Shown piece by piece: positions 20,500 to 31,465 of a stretch of DNA of 64,000 nucleotides. Made by a program: the position numbers and the translations under genes. The notes under the pieces were generated by a model. It was not told the DNA's origin, ran no database searches, and was given only the letters and a program-made list of their open reading frames with translations. The stretch lies in assembly GCA_014859375.1 (NCBI GenBank), contig JACUUH010000002.1, positions 1-64,000 on the forward strand, written 5' to 3'. Position 1 is the stretch's first letter, and every line of letters starts with the position of its first letter. This stretch comes from Gammaproteobacteria bacterium. GTDB taxonomy: Bacteria; Pseudomonadota; Gammaproteobacteria; Nitrosococcales; Methylophagaceae.

Positions 20500-20634
20500 A
20501 TGAAAAGAACTTTTCAGCCTAGTAATTTAAAACGTAAGCGTACACATGGCTTTCGCGCCCGTATGAAAACTGTTGGCGGTCGTCGTGTAATCAACGCTCG
20601 TCGTGCAAAAGGTCGTGCAAGCTTAACAGTATAA
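20500..20634 (+). CDS. rpmH: Ribosomal protein bL34
   Basis: The 44-codon gene encodes the small, very basic large-subunit protein L34: starts [19 protein letters not shown], contains [13 protein letters not shown], ends LTV. GGAG lies upstream of the ATG. It heads the conserved rpmH-rnpA-yidD-yidC-mnmE run. Confidence 0.98.
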   Translation: MKRTFQPSNLKRKRTHGFRARMKTVGGRRVINARRAKGRASLTV

Positions 20635-20664
20635 TCTTCTCTAATTATTAAGGGAGGGCATGAC

Positions 20665-21018
20665 TTGGCAACATTCAGCCGGGCCATGAGAATGAATAAC
20701 CCGAGAGACTTTTCTCGGGTGTTTCGTCAAGCGAAACGCACAGGTGGCGGTGGTTTGACGATATTAACGGTAGAAAACTCGGTAGGGCATCCCCGATTGG
20801 GTTTAGCTGTTGCTAAAAAGCATTTAAAGTTGGCGACGCGTCGCAATCGATTGAAGCGAATTGTGCGAGAATCTTTCCGCCAACATCAACTAAACTTTGC
20901 CAATATAGATATTGTTGTTCTTTCCCGCGCTGATGTCGGACAAAAACAAACAGCTCATATCTGGGCAGCATTGGAGCGACATTGGGTAACGGTGGCAGCA
21001 CAATGGAAAAAATCATAA
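20665..21018 (+). CDS. rnpA: Ribonuclease P protein component
   Basis: 117 residues; the protein subunit that helps RNase P RNA cut the 5' leader from tRNA precursors. The family signature [13 protein letters not shown] is present. The start is TTG at 20665, chosen because AGGGAGGG (20651-20658) is 6 bases before it and the frame of the ATG at 20660 closes at once. The end overlaps the yidD start. Confidence 0.96.
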   Translation: MATFSRAMRMNNPRDFSRVFRQAKRTGGGGLTILTVENSVGHPRLGLAVAKKHLKLATRRNRLKRIVRESFRQHQLNFANIDIVVLSRADVGQKQTAHIWAALERHWVTVAAQWKKS

Positions 21019-21239
21019 TTGGCCTCGTTCGAGGTTATCAGATACTACTAAGCCCGCTTCTGGGGCATAATTGTCGTTTTCAGCCTACCTGTTCACATTA
21101 TATGATTGAAGCAATACAGCGCTTTGGTGTTATGCGTGGCAGTTGGTTAGGTATACGTAGAATTTCACGATGTCACCCTTGGCATGAGGGTGGTATAGAT
21201 CCTGTTCCTGACTTAAAGATAAATAAACATAATGGATAA
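21003..21239 (+). CDS. yidD: Membrane protein insertion efficiency factor YidD
   Basis: 78 residues from ATG 21003 (an earlier in-frame start at 20982 would only add residues inside rnpA). The conserved core [11 protein letters not shown] and the C-terminal [13 protein letters not shown] are diagnostic. It aids YidC-dependent insertion of membrane proteins and overlaps both rnpA and yidC. Confidence 0.95.
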   Translation: MEKIIIGLVRGYQILLSPLLGHNCRFQPTCSHYMIEAIQRFGVMRGSWLGIRRISRCHPWHEGGIDPVPDLKINKHNG

Positions 21240-22890
21240 TCTCAGAACCTTTTTTATATTTGGCTTGTTGATCGTTTCTTTATTGCTATGGGAAGCGTGG
21301 CAAAATGACTATGTGCGTCCGCAACAGCCAGCACAACAACAAGCAACAGCTATGTCTGATGCTACATTACCTGCTATTGATGAATTCAATAAACACGATT
21401 TACCCGACATGCCATCGGCAACACTGCCATCACTTACTAGCTTACCTGAGTTACAACAAGAGATTGCCGCAAACCCCAAACAAGCTATTCATATTAAAAC
21501 AGATGTGATTGATGCTTATATCAATACACGTGGTGGTGATATCGATAGATTAGCGTTACTTGCGTATCCTATTGATTCAAGTGAGCCAGACCAGCCTGTT
21601 CAATTACTCAATAATCAAATTAATGACTTGTTTGTGGTTCAATCGGGTTTACGCTCTAATGTTGCTGCGCCAACGCACTACGACCAATTTTTTGCAGAAA
21701 ATGATTTTTATGAACTTGAACAGGATAGCGATACTATCGTTGTTCCACTTCGTTGGTATTCTGAAACAGGTTTAACGGTAACTAAAACGTTTACGTTCCA
21801 CAGAAATAGCTATTTAGTTGATATTGATTATCAGGTTACAAATAACAGCGGTGAGTCATTTACAGCTTATCCCTACGCTCAATTTAATCGTACTCGACCT
21901 GAGAGTTCTTCTGGATTTATTTATACCTATACCGGTGCTGTGTTTTCGAGCCCGACCGAACAATATGAAAAAGTTGATTTTGATGACTTGGACGATGCTG
22001 CCTTTAGTCGCAATGCAGAAGATGGTTGGGCTGCAATGATTCAACATTATTTTGTGACAGCGATTATCCCTACATACGATCAAAAACCGAAAGGTTTTTA
22101 TGGCAAATCAATTGGTGAAACCAACTATACCGCTGGCATCAAGATGCCAACAATCACTGCTGCAAACGGTGAACAAGCTAAGGCTAAATACAGTCTTTAT
22201 TTAGGTCCAAAAGAATATAAACGCCTAGAAGCCGCGGCTGAAAACCTGGACTTAACGGTTGATTACGGTAAATTGACGATTATTTCTCAGCCCTTATTTA
22301 CCATTATGGAATGGATCCATAAGCTCACTAATAACTGGGGTTGGTCGATTGTATTTTTAACCATTCTGATTAAATTGGCTTTTTACCGTTTATCAGCAGC
22401 AAGTTATCGCTCAATGGCATCAATGCGCAAATTAACGCCTAAACTAGCAAGCTTGAAAGAGCGTTTTGGCGATGATAAACAAAAATTCAATCAAGCAATG
22501 ATGGACTTGTATCGCACCGAGAAAATTAATCCGCTAGGTGGTTGTTTGCCAATTTTGATTCAGATGCCAGTTTTCTTAGCTTTTTATTGGGTGTTAGTTG
22601 AAAGTATCGAATTGCGCCAAGCACCATTTATTTTCTGGCTACAAGATCTAACAGCAATGGATCCGTATTTCATCTTGCCCGTATTATTTGGTTTGAGTAT
22701 GTGGTTTCAACAAAAGCTAAATCCGGCGCCACAAGATCCTGCGCAAGCAATGGTTATGAAAGCTTTTCCAGTGATATTTACGGTATTTTTTGCCTTCTTC
22801 CCATCAGGTTTAGTGTTGTACTGGGTAGTCAATAATGCGCTTTCAATCGCACAGCAATGGCATATTACCCGTAAATTGGGCGCACTCTAA
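21232..22890 (+). CDS. yidC: Membrane protein insertase YidC
   Basis: 552 residues: an N-terminal membrane anchor (about 5-22), a large periplasmic beta domain (about 60-345) and the conserved C-terminal membrane core (from about 355, with [20 protein letters not shown]). It inserts and folds inner-membrane proteins with or without SecYEG. The length suits the Gram-negative type. It overlaps yidD by 8 bases and precedes mnmE. Confidence 0.98.
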   Translation: MDNLRTFFIFGLLIVSLLLWEAWQNDYVRPQQPAQQQATAMSDATLPAIDEFNKHDLPDMPSATLPSLTSLPELQQEIAANPKQAIHIKTDVIDAYINTRGGDIDRLALLAYPIDSSEPDQPVQLLNNQINDLFVVQSGLRSNVAAPTHYDQFFAENDFYELEQDSDTIVVPLRWYSETGLTVTKTFTFHRNSYLVDIDYQVTNNSGESFTAYPYAQFNRTRPESSSGFIYTYTGAVFSSPTEQYEKVDFDDLDDAAFSRNAEDGWAAMIQHYFVTAIIPTYDQKPKGFYGKSIGETNYTAGIKMPTITAANGEQAKAKYSLYLGPKEYKRLEAAAENLDLTVDYGKLTIISQPLFTIMEWIHKLTNNWGWSIVFLTILIKLAFYRLSAASYRSMASMRKLTPKLASLKERFGDDKQKFNQAMMDLYRTEKINPLGGCLPILIQMPVFLAFYWVLVESIELRQAPFIFWLQDLTAMDPYFILPVLFGLSMWFQQKLNPAPQDPAQAMVMKAFPVIFTVFFAFFPSGLVLYWVVNNALSIAQQWHITRKLGAL

Positions 22891-22903
22891 AGTCTGCAGG
22901 TAA

Positions 22904-24244
22904 ATGGAAACGATAGTTGCAGTTGCTACTGCACCAGGGCGAGGCGGTGTTGGTGTTGTCAGATTATCTGGTGACACCAGCGTTAGTATTGCAACCGCGA
23001 TATGCGGCAAATTAGCCGCGCCACGTTATGCCAAATTCAGTCATTTCAGAGATGAAGATGGTGACATTATTGATAGTGGTGTGGTCATCTATTTTCCTAA
23101 TCCTGCTTCTTTTACTGGTGAAGATGTTATTGAACTGCAAGGACATGGTAGCCCTTTAGTTTTGGATCGACTCTGCCAACGCGCTATTGCTCTCGGTGCT
23201 CGCATGGCGCGTCCTGGTGAGTTTTCAGAACGCGCTTTTGTTAATGGCAAGATGGATCTGGCGCAAGCGGAAGCGGTCGCTGATCTTATTGATAGTTCAA
23301 CCGAACAAGCAGCTCGCAGTGCCATGCGATCATTACAAGGCGTATTTTCAGAGCGTATCAATCACTTATTATTGCAACTGACCGAATTACGTATGTTTGT
23401 AGAGGCGGCGATTGATTTTAGTGATGAAGAAATCGATTTTCTTGCTGAAGCTGCCGTTGGCGATCAGTTATTGGCTTTATTAAAAACAGTCGCAGGTATA
23501 AGCAGCAGCGCCCAGCAAGGCCGATTGTTGCGTGAAGGTATGAGTGTTGTTTTGGCAGGCCAACCTAATGCTGGCAAATCGAGTTTACACAATCAATTAG
23601 CCGGACATGATGCAGCGATTGTGACCGATGTTGCTGGCACTACACGTGATATTTTACGTGAGCAAATACATCTTAATGGATTACCGTTGCGGATATCTGA
23701 TACGGCGGGTCTACATGACTCAACCGATGTAGTTGAACAAGAAGGTATACGTCGTACTCAAAACGAACTGGCACAAGCCGACCATATTTTATTGATTATT
23801 GATGCTGGTCAGGGTATGACAGAGAAAGATCAACAGATCTGCTCTGAATTACCGTCACATATACCACTTACTATTGTTCATAATAAAATAGACAAAAGTG
23901 GCATACCAGCAAGTATAGCGTCAGAAGGTGATGATACCGTTATTTACTTGTCAGCTAAAACTGGCGAGGGTATGGATTTATTGGAAAAACATTTATGCGA
24001 CTCGGTTGGTTACCATCCGCAAGATCAAGGGGTGTTTATTGCCCGTAGACGTCATCTAGATGCCTTAGAGCGCGCTCGAATTGCTATTCAAGTAGGCTAC
24101 GACTGTTTGAATGGTATGGGAGCCGGAGAATTGCTGGCAGAAGAACTTCGCCAAGCACAAAATGCACTTGGCGAAATTACAGGAACATTTACTAACGAAG
24201 ACTTGCTAGATAAGATATTTTCCAGTTTCTGTATCGGAAAATAA
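22904..24244 (+). CDS. mnmE: tRNA modification GTPase MnmE
   Basis: 446 residues: N-terminal folate-binding domain, helical domain and an inserted GTPase with G1 GQPNAGKSS, G2 TTRD, G3 DTAG and G4 NKID, ending in the invariant CIGK, whose Cys is needed for activity. With MnmG it modifies the wobble uridine (cmnm5U34) of several tRNAs. Convergent with erpA, only 7 bases apart. Confidence 0.98.
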   Translation: METIVAVATAPGRGGVGVVRLSGDTSVSIATAICGKLAAPRYAKFSHFRDEDGDIIDSGVVIYFPNPASFTGEDVIELQGHGSPLVLDRLCQRAIALGARMARPGEFSERAFVNGKMDLAQAEAVADLIDSSTEQAARSAMRSLQGVFSERINHLLLQLTELRMFVEAAIDFSDEEIDFLAEAAVGDQLLALLKTVAGISSSAQQGRLLREGMSVVLAGQPNAGKSSLHNQLAGHDAAIVTDVAGTTRDILREQIHLNGLPLRISDTAGLHDSTDVVEQEGIRRTQNELAQADHILLIIDAGQGMTEKDQQICSELPSHIPLTIVHNKIDKSGIPASIASEGDDTVIYLSAKTGEGMDLLEKHLCDSVGYHPQDQGVFIARRRHLDALERARIAIQVGYDCLNGMGAGELLAEELRQAQNALGEITGTFTNEDLLDKIFSSFCIGK

Positions 24245-24251
24245 TTAGCTA

Positions 24252-24614
24252 TTATGCTGAGAAAGATGAGCCACAGCCGCAGGTAGTGGTTGCATTAGGG
24301 TTTCGAATAACAAACTGAGAACCTTCAACACCATCGGTGTAATCAATTTCAGCACCTACCAAATACTGATAACTAGATGGATCGATTAGTAAGGTAACAC
24401 CCGCTTTTTCAACTTGCGTGTCACCCTCACTAATTTCTTCTTCAAATGTAAAGCCATATTGAAAGCCAGAACAGCCACCGCCAGTAATAAACACGCGAAG
24501 TTTTAGTGCATCATTACCTTCTTCTTTAATTAAATCACTGACTTTATTTGCTGCTGCATCAGTAAAATTAACGGGGCTAGGCATTTCAAACTGACTTACT
24601 ACTGCACTATTCAT
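24252..24614 (-). CDS. erpA: Iron-sulfur cluster insertion protein ErpA
   Basis: 120 residues from the ATG at 24614; a TTG 12 bases upstream is in frame, but GGAG sits just before the ATG. A-type carrier with the three cluster-binding cysteines (CSGFQYG and CGCG near the end). It passes Fe-S clusters to target enzymes, including isoprenoid-pathway proteins. Its neighbours, bactofilin, DUF6776 and argC, match the order in Pseudomonas. Confidence 0.96.
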   Translation of the reverse strand: MNSAVVSQFEMPSPVNFTDAAANKVSDLIKEEGNDALKLRVFITGGGCSGFQYGFTFEEEISEGDTQVEKAGVTLLIDPSSYQYLVGAEIDYTDGVEGSQFVIRNPNATTTCGCGSSFSA

Positions 24615-24666
24615 AATGGACTCCAAAATTTAGATTTATGTGCTTAGTATGTAAAAACCAAGCAAA

Positions 24667-25122
24667 TTAGTCAAGATTAGACTTTTGTTCTAATTGAAAT
24701 GTTTCGCTGTCTTCGATAGTTTGATGGGCCAGATCAAGAATATTTTCATTATCACTGCTGATACGGATGAGTTGACCATTTACTTCTGCGCCTATCACCA
24801 TTTCCAGCATTCGGTAATAGACATTACCTTGAACTTTGGCTTTCGGCGCCAATTCTACATGTTCGGTAGCATATACGTTACCGGTTATAGTGCCATTGAT
24901 GACCAGGTTCGGCACTCTTATCTCGCCTTCAATGGAGCCTAAATCACTTAACGTCAGTACCGATTCGTTATCGCCCATCGCATTAACATTGCCAACAATA
25001 TTACCGTCGATGCGTAAACCACCGCTAAAGCTGATATCGCCTTTAATGTGAGTATATTGTCCAATTAACGTATCAATTCGAACGGATTTAGCTCTGTTTT
25101 TGCTTTTTCCTTTGTTAAACAT
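24667..25122 (-). CDS. Bactofilin-family cytoskeletal protein
   Basis: 151 residues with the bactofilin (DUF583) beta-helix core, seen as repeated strands (THIKGDISFSGGLRIDG, LVINGTITGNVYATEHVEL), between short polar tails. Bactofilins polymerise without nucleotide and position envelope or cell-shape proteins. It probably forms an operon with the membrane protein just upstream (14-base gap). Its partner here is unknown. Confidence 0.92.
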   Translation of the reverse strand: MFNKGKSKNRAKSVRIDTLIGQYTHIKGDISFSGGLRIDGNIVGNVNAMGDNESVLTLSDLGSIEGEIRVPNLVINGTITGNVYATEHVELAPKAKVQGNVYYRMLEMVIGAEVNGQLIRISSDNENILDLAHQTIEDSETFQLEQKSNLD

Positions 25123-25136
25123 AATAGGCCTCTACG

Positions 25137-25826
25137 TTAGTTTTGCTTAGCAATTTGCCAATCAAAGGTTTGTGATAGGGTGATTTTTTTATTTTGTTTT
25201 AAAGTCACTGTGATGCTGTTGGGAGTAGTGTCGTCAACCAATTTCAACGTGCCTTCAATCATTTGCACATGGCGCAAGTTAAGCTGATGTTCGCTGATTA
25301 CGTCGTGTTTGTCTGTGTCATAGTTCAAAGTTAAAGTAATTATGCCCGTTAACGGTTTAGTAATTCTTTCGCCTTGGGTGATAACGATTCGATAGCTAAT
25401 ATTTTCAGGCTTATCAGTTGCGATTGCATTGAGTTCCAATTCTCGAATTTGCAATTTACTGGAGGCGTTGCCTTGAGTAATGGTTTGATAAAACATTAAT
25501 TCTTTGTTGAGATGAACCACTTTGTTTTGAAGCTCATCAAGCCGGCGTTTTAACTGTGTATCGGTTTCGTTTTGAATAGCTATAAACTGATTTTTGTCTT
25601 CAAGCTCATGCTGCATCGATTTAAGCTGTTGTTGCAAGTGTTGGTTTTGATTCGATAGCTGTTGCTGCTGCTGTTTTAGTTGTGATAATTCTATAAATAG
25701 CGACTCATTCGTTTGTGTTAAATAAAACCAAATCAACACTGAGGTGAGCAAGACTGCAACCGTAACAATGATCAGACATCGATACGGTTTGGGTTGGTAA
25801 ATAACGTGTTTTGCCAGTGACGACAT
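25137..25826 (-). CDS. Coiled-coil inner-membrane protein (DUF6776-like)
   Basis: 229 residues: one membrane helix (about 17-36), a long Gln/Leu-rich coiled coil (about 42-115), then a periplasmic beta-rich domain. The start abuts the end of argC. The same gene order, argC, this protein, bactofilin, erpA, occurs in Pseudomonas, so I place it in the DUF6776-type family by context and shape. It may anchor or oppose the bactofilin polymer across the membrane; this is inference. Confidence 0.75.
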   Translation of the reverse strand: MSSLAKHVIYQPKPYRCLIIVTVAVLLTSVLIWFYLTQTNESLFIELSQLKQQQQQLSNQNQHLQQQLKSMQHELEDKNQFIAIQNETDTQLKRRLDELQNKVVHLNKELMFYQTITQGNASSKLQIRELELNAIATDKPENISYRIVITQGERITKPLTGIITLTLNYDTDKHDVISEHQLNLRHVQMIEGTLKLVDDTTPNSITVTLKQNKKITLSQTFDWQIAKQN

Positions 25827-26855
25827 TTATGGCAGCGCTGCAATAGTGTTGATAGCTAATGTTTCATCGAAGCCAAACATGATGTTCATATTCTGAACCG
25901 CTTGGCCTGATGCTCCTTTCACTAAATTATCAATCACCGATAATACCACCACCGTATCACTATTTTGGGGTTGATGAATGGCTATCCGGCAGGTATTGCT
26001 ACCACGAACACTACGAGTTTCAGGGTGAGAGCCAATAGGCATTACATCAACAAACGGTTCATCGGCATAACGCTGTTGATATAATGCTTGCAGATCACAG
26101 TCCTTAGTCAGTCTGCCATATAAGGTTGCATGGATACCGCGGATCATTGGGGTTAGATGTGGTACAAACGTTAAGTTTACAGCCTTGCCGTAAGCACCTG
26201 ATAAGCCTTGCTCTATTTCGGGTAAGTGACGATGACCGGCAACGCCGTAGGCCTTCATGTTTTCTGAGGATTCAGACAATAAGCTGGCAACAGCTGCTGT
26301 TCTGCCTGCACCACTAACCCCCGATTTAGCATCGGCAATCAGGTGTAATGGATCAATTACGTCATTTTCTAGCAAGGGAAGAAATCCGAGTTGAGTTGCA
26401 GTAGGGTAGCAACCAGCAACAGCAATTAACTGGGCAGATTTTATTTGTTCACGATTTATTTCAGGCAAGCCATAGACGGCAAGATCGAGCAGTTCAGGAC
26501 AGCTATGAGGCATGTTGTACCACTGTTCCCATTGTTTGGCATCTTTAAGTCTAAAGTCTGCTGACAAATCAATGACACGAGTTCCACGCTTGATTAATTC
26601 AGGCACCATTGCCATGGCGACACAGTGAGGTGTTGCAAAAAATACCACATCACAACTAGCTAATTGGTCTACATCGGGCTCACTAAAGCACAGATCGACA
26701 AAACCACGAAGATTGGGGAACATATCAGAGACGGGCATGCCTGCTTCTGCACGAGATGTAATGATTTTTAATGTCACTTCAGGATGCGTTACAAGCAGAC
26801 GTAATAACTCTACTCCGGTGTAGCCTGTCGCGCCTACAATGCCAACATTAATCAT
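25827..26855 (-). CDS. argC: N-acetyl-gamma-glutamyl-phosphate reductase
   Basis: 342 residues; the NADPH-dependent third step of arginine synthesis. The N-terminal Rossmann loop [14 protein letters not shown] and the active-site cysteine in [12 protein letters not shown] are present; length is typical. It heads a minus-strand block with DUF6776, bactofilin and erpA. Confidence 0.97.
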   Translation of the reverse strand: MINVGIVGATGYTGVELLRLLVTHPEVTLKIITSRAEAGMPVSDMFPNLRGFVDLCFSEPDVDQLASCDVVFFATPHCVAMAMVPELIKRGTRVIDLSADFRLKDAKQWEQWYNMPHSCPELLDLAVYGLPEINREQIKSAQLIAVAGCYPTATQLGFLPLLENDVIDPLHLIADAKSGVSGAGRTAAVASLLSESSENMKAYGVAGHRHLPEIEQGLSGAYGKAVNLTFVPHLTPMIRGIHATLYGRLTKDCDLQALYQQRYADEPFVDVMPIGSHPETRSVRGSNTCRIAIHQPQNSDTVVVLSVIDNLVKGASGQAVQNMNIMFGFDETLAINTIAALP

Positions 26856-26906
26856 GTTCGGTCAGGTCTCTGTTGATTTAAACAGTACATAATAAAAGAG
26901 CGGGGG

Positions 26907-29555
26907 CTAAAGCGAAAGGATTTGACGATTGTTCAGTAAGTTTTCGAGGTGTTGTTTGAAAATAAGATGATCGTGAGTAGTTGTTATTGGTGTGGTTTGC
27001 TCAAATGTAAGTTCGGTAATGTAGAGTGAAAAAGAACTGGATGATTTACGCAAACTAAGCATAAATTGCGATACTTGATCAAATAATGCTGCGTCGTTGG
27101 CTTTGCCACTAAACTGTTTGGGTCCACATTTTATTGTGCATTGTGAGTCAGTTTTTACCTGTTCCATTTTAACTTGAACTGGGAGATAGTTATGTGTGGT
27201 ATCAGGTGACGGAAGAGCTAATGCTTTCAACGACCACTCACCGTAGATGTTATGTAATTTATAAAAATGCGGTTTACTAAGATGTTGGGTGGCAGCTACA
27301 GCAGATAGAAATTGATTCAAATTAGTCAGCAAAGTAGCTTCTTTTAATGTTGAAAAATGTTGTTTATCGAGGTGCCCAAGTTCATCAACAATATACACAT
27401 CGATCTGTGATTTTTGGGTATCAATAAACACACGTATTTGCTGTCGATTTTGTTCCTTTAGTAACAATCGATAAAGACCTTCATGATCCAAATTCTCATC
27501 AACATGGGTGGCATAAAATTCATTTCTAGTCAGAGATAAGATGGTGTCGAGATCATAACGACGAGCATAAAGCGTGGCATCGACATGTTGCTGTTGCCAT
27601 TGGATTCGGCATAATTGGTCACCTACTTCAAGAATGTAGATGCCATTTTTTGGTGCATGTTGAACCTGCTCAGATAGATGCTGGCACAGCGTCGTTATTC
27701 TTTTATTAATATTGCTGGCAAAAGACGGTGTTGGACACCAACACTCTACATAATTTTGTTGTGAAGTAGGTGAGTGCCAACGAACAAAATTGGCAAGGGT
27801 TTCTCCCACTGCATTGACACTATCATTATGCAAGTAGTGCCATGTATTATCTTTTGAACGCGTTATTACCTCTAAACACAAGATCATATTTCGACGATGA
27901 TAACCATAATTTAGCGGATCGCGAAGACGGAGAGCTAGTTTTATATCTTGCTGTTTATAGGCTTGTTTAGGGGTGATCTCTGTATTAGCAAATACTAGCC
28001 AAATTAAATTTTCATCTGATGGCGGCATCGTTACCAAAGGCGATTTGACTAACTGCTCAATCAAGCTATAAAGCGTCGTTGTCGACACATCACTATTATT
28101 TGAAAGTAATTTAACACGGGTATATTTGGACAGCGCACCGTTAATAATCGCCCATGCAACAGTAAGTAATAACGAAGCGCTAGTATATAACGGAGAAAAG
28201 CCTTGATCTTTTTTTAGCGTTGTTCGTTCAATTTCATTGATACGCCATTGTCTGTTTGCCGAGTCAAATTCAATAAATAGTATATCTTCAGAAACGTCAG
28301 GTATCAGCGACGGAGGTAAACATGGAATAACATCAGGAGGACTATCAAACAGATCTTGAAATGCTTTTTGTAGTAATACAAACTTTTTTGACGCATCTGG
28401 AGCTGAACTTTTTATTACCCCACTAAGTGTGCTGTTGAATTGTTGTGTCAGGGTTTTGGTCAGCTTAAATTCATCTAAACGTTGACGGATTTGTGCCTGA
28501 TTGCGCTGATCTAATTCGGCTAATTCCTGGTTATTCCATTGCCATTGATTAACAAGATCGGCCATATTGTCTCGCCGCCAGGGAAACCGTGGCGATGTCA
28601 CTTTGGTCGATAAGCGTTCATTAGCCAATAAATAGAGTGAACGCTGGAGATAGGGGATAAATTCAGATGGGATCTCTTCTGAGACCAACTCATATTTTAA
28701 TATAAGAGGTTCACAGAAAAAGGTATTGGTCTCTTTGCTATATATAGCTTGTTTATAGCGGGGTGACAGCCATAAATTGTCCGAGAGATGATCGAGTAAG
28801 GTTTGCTGAAAAAATAACTCGAGATAGCAAGGCAGTCCATAATTCAAGGCAGCTAAACTTGCTTTAATAGCGGTATCAACAAGCACGGATGCCGAGTGCT
28901 TTTCTAAAGGACCAAAGTCAAGAATAGCGGCATCGACGGCAGGAGCAGAAACTAACTGTCTTGCATGGGTTTGATAGTCTAGCTCTTGTTCGGGCGAAAG
29001 CAACCACCATAAAGGAATACTGCCAGCCAGAATAAGTCCGCTACTGTAAAACCTGTCTAAATCATCGGATTCAATTTTATATTCTTTGATAGCAGTATCA
29101 TTGAGCAATCGAGCATTCAGTTTTATTCCCAACGATTTTGCCAGGCTAATACTATCGTGTAATTTAGTTTTGAGTAATTGGATCTGCTGTTCGGTATTGT
29201 CCGAACAATAGATTAGCCATAAATCAAACTGAGGATCATCTGGATAATACAAGGCACCAATATCATTTATCAGGTATAGACCTTGAATCGGATAGTGTCT
29301 AAAAGCATGTTTGGAATAAGAAAGAGTGGGATGATTTTTCTTGGCGAGGGCTAATAGCTTATTACTTGGCTGATAGTCAACGATGCCAAATGGTGCACCT
29401 TCAACATAACATGGCAAAGCCGAATCATTAGACTGAAAAATTAATGGTAAAAATTGTAAAAAAGTCTGATGTGCTGATGGTGCTAACTCAAGCAATCGCT
29501 CAATCCTGGAGCGATTGTGAGCATTAAATAATTTTGTAACTTCGATTAGATCCAT
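26907..29555 (-). CDS. Class I adenylate cyclase homologue, degenerate active site
   Basis: 882 residues that align along their length with class I (CyaA-type) adenylate cyclase: LRLA-like N-terminus, an AKSLGIKLNARLL segment, DRFYSSGLILAGSIPLWW, the LEKHSASVLVDTAIKAS helix, WRRDNMADLVNQWQW, and the C-terminal regulatory half (IDVYIVDELG). The catalytic signature, GSTSSVGQS followed by SDLDIW in E. coli CyaA, is replaced near residues 92-113 by an unrelated stretch ending PQFDLW; the glycine-serine loop is gone and only one of the two metal-binding aspartates (Asp111) remains. It is probably not a cyclase in the normal way. It follows purH on the minus strand. The comparison uses remembered CyaA sequence. 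Confidence 0.82.
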   Translation of the reverse strand: MDLIEVTKLFNAHNRSRIERLLELAPSAHQTFLQFLPLIFQSNDSALPCYVEGAPFGIVDYQPSNKLLALAKKNHPTLSYSKHAFRHYPIQGLYLINDIGALYYPDDPQFDLWLIYCSDNTEQQIQLLKTKLHDSISLAKSLGIKLNARLLNDTAIKEYKIESDDLDRFYSSGLILAGSIPLWWLLSPEQELDYQTHARQLVSAPAVDAAILDFGPLEKHSASVLVDTAIKASLAALNYGLPCYLELFFQQTLLDHLSDNLWLSPRYKQAIYSKETNTFFCEPLILKYELVSEEIPSEFIPYLQRSLYLLANERLSTKVTSPRFPWRRDNMADLVNQWQWNNQELAELDQRNQAQIRQRLDEFKLTKTLTQQFNSTLSGVIKSSAPDASKKFVLLQKAFQDLFDSPPDVIPCLPPSLIPDVSEDILFIEFDSANRQWRINEIERTTLKKDQGFSPLYTSASLLLTVAWAIINGALSKYTRVKLLSNNSDVSTTTLYSLIEQLVKSPLVTMPPSDENLIWLVFANTEITPKQAYKQQDIKLALRLRDPLNYGYHRRNMILCLEVITRSKDNTWHYLHNDSVNAVGETLANFVRWHSPTSQQNYVECWCPTPSFASNINKRITTLCQHLSEQVQHAPKNGIYILEVGDQLCRIQWQQQHVDATLYARRYDLDTILSLTRNEFYATHVDENLDHEGLYRLLLKEQNRQQIRVFIDTQKSQIDVYIVDELGHLDKQHFSTLKEATLLTNLNQFLSAVAATQHLSKPHFYKLHNIYGEWSLKALALPSPDTTHNYLPVQVKMEQVKTDSQCTIKCGPKQFSGKANDAALFDQVSQFMLSLRKSSSSFSLYITELTFEQTTPITTTHDHLIFKQHLENLLNNRQILSL

Positions 29556-29577
29556 CTAGTTAAGTTAACCATAGTGA

Positions 29578-31143
29578 CTAGTGTCTAAAATGACGCATGC
29601 CAGTGAATACCATTGCAATACCATGTTCATCGGCTGCCGCAATCACTTCATCATCTCGCATTGAACCGCCCGGTTGAATAACGGCGCTAATTCCCGCTTC
29701 AGCTGCCGCATCTAAACCATCACGGAACGGGAAGAAGGCATCAGAAGCCATAACTGCTCCTGGCACCGTTAAGCCTGCATCATTAGCTTTGATTCCGGCA
29801 ATACGGCTACTGACTACACGACTCATTTGGCCGGCGCCAATGCCAACGGTTTGTTGGTTTTTAACATAGACAATCGCATTGGATTTAACAAACTTAGCAA
29901 CACGCCATGCAAATAAAAGATCAGACATTTGTTCTGGTGTTGGCGCTTTTTGGGTGACAACTTTTAATTCGTCTGCTGTCACTAATGCGGTGTCACGATC
30001 TTGTACTAATAAACCGCCAGTCACACGTTTGTAATCTAAACCTTGAGCGTGTTGTTGTGGGAATGCACCGCAGCAAAGTAGGCGAACATTCTTTTTAGTG
30101 CTAATGACTTCTATGGCTTGTTCACTGATAGCAGGGGCAATAATGACTTCGACAAATTGGCGATCAATAATAGCGTGTGCCGTTTCGGCATCTAATTCTC
30201 GATTAAACGCGATAATGCCGCCAAATGCAGAAGTTGTATCAGTTTGGTAAGCCAAATCATAGGCTATTAACAGGTTATCAGCTGTTGCAACACCACATGG
30301 GTTAGCATGTTTAACTATCACACATGCTGGTGATTCTGGAAATGCCTTAACGCATTCCAATGCGGCATCGGTATCAGCAATATTGTTGTAAGACAAGGCT
30401 TTACCTTGCAGTTGAACCGCTGCACCAATCGTACCTGTTTCTGGTGCTTTTTCAGTATAAAAAGCGGCCTTTTGGTGAGGGTTCTCACCATAACGCATTT
30501 CTTGTGCTTTATGGAATTGGGTATTGAAGGTGCGAGGGAAATTCACTTTGTCAGCACCCTCAGTCAAAGTGCCAAAATAGTTTGAAATAGCACCATCATA
30601 ATGGGCAGTGTGTTCGAATGTTTTAATGGCTAGATCAAAACGGGTTGCATCATCAACACCACCATTTGCTTCGATTTGGTCAATTACCCGTGAGTAATCA
30701 GCAGGATCAATTAATACCGTCACTGAGGCATGATTTTTAGCGGCAGCACGTAACATAGTTGGGCCACCGATATCGATATTTTCAATCGCCATTGCCAAGG
30801 TGCAATCATCACGCGCAATAGTTGCTTCAAACGGATATAAGTTAACAACAACTAAATCAATCGGAGCAATATCGTGTTCTGCCATAATAGCTTCATCAGT
30901 GCCGCGACGACCTAATAAACCACCATGAATTTTAGGATGTAGAGTTTTGATGCGGCCATCCATCATCTCTGGAAAACCAGTATGTTCAGATACTTCTTTT
31001 ACTGGCAAACCTGCTTCTTGTAGTAACTTTGCCGTACCACCGGTTGATAGTAATTCAACGCCAAGGCGAGTGAGTTGTTGTGCGAGTTCTAGTACACCCG
31101 TCTTATCTGAAACGCTAAGTAAGGCGCGTTGGACTTTGTTCAT
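29578..31143 (-). CDS. purH: Bifunctional AICAR transformylase/IMP cyclohydrolase
   Basis: 521 residues, the last two steps of IMP synthesis. The N-terminal cyclohydrolase ([31 protein letters not shown]) and the C-terminal transformylase ([16 protein letters not shown]) are complete and end MRHFRH. It lies 31 bases after fis, in the frequent dusB-fis-purH order. Confidence 0.98.
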   Translation of the reverse strand: MNKVQRALLSVSDKTGVLELAQQLTRLGVELLSTGGTAKLLQEAGLPVKEVSEHTGFPEMMDGRIKTLHPKIHGGLLGRRGTDEAIMAEHDIAPIDLVVVNLYPFEATIARDDCTLAMAIENIDIGGPTMLRAAAKNHASVTVLIDPADYSRVIDQIEANGGVDDATRFDLAIKTFEHTAHYDGAISNYFGTLTEGADKVNFPRTFNTQFHKAQEMRYGENPHQKAAFYTEKAPETGTIGAAVQLQGKALSYNNIADTDAALECVKAFPESPACVIVKHANPCGVATADNLLIAYDLAYQTDTTSAFGGIIAFNRELDAETAHAIIDRQFVEVIIAPAISEQAIEVISTKKNVRLLCCGAFPQQHAQGLDYKRVTGGLLVQDRDTALVTADELKVVTQKAPTPEQMSDLLFAWRVAKFVKSNAIVYVKNQQTVGIGAGQMSRVVSSRIAGIKANDAGLTVPGAVMASDAFFPFRDGLDAAAEAGISAVIQPGGSMRDDEVIAAADEHGIAMVFTGMRHFRH

Positions 31144-31174
31144 GAATGTTTCCTGATCTAAATAATTATCTGTT

Positions 31175-31465
31175 TTATAAGCCGTAAGCTTTTAATTTTT
31201 TGCGTAAGGTGCCACGGTTGAGACCCAAAATCTCGGCGGCACGACTTTGATTGCCTTGAGTGTGCTCTAAGGTCGCTCGTAATAAGGGCGCTTCGACTTC
31301 ACTTAATAACATTTCGTAAAGATTGGCAGCACTATGACCATCAAGGTGTTTGAAATAGGTTTTTAATGCAACTTCAACACATTCACTGAGTGGTGCATGG
31401 GTGCGTTCAGCGTCAACTGCAAGGTCAAAGCAGGCTGTTATCTGCTGGTCTTGTGGATAACTCAT
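31175..31465 (-). CDS. fis: Nucleoid-associated regulator Fis
   Basis: 96 residues; Fis bends DNA, activates rRNA and other promoters and aids recombination. The C-terminal helix-turn-helix ([19 protein letters not shown]) is typical. Its ATG overlaps the dusB stop by four bases (ATGA), so translation is coupled as in the dusB-fis operon of enterobacteria. Confidence 0.96.
   Translation of the reverse strand: MSYPQDQQITACFDLAVDAERTHAPLSECVEVALKTYFKHLDGHSAANLYEMLLSEVEAPLLRATLEHTQGNQSRAAEILGLNRGTLRKKLKAYGL

Noticed and set aside
31452-31460. Perfect DnaA box TGTGGATAA
   Set aside because: It lies in the first codons of fis (SYPQ), alone and without neighbours, so it is most likely a chance of coding sequence.
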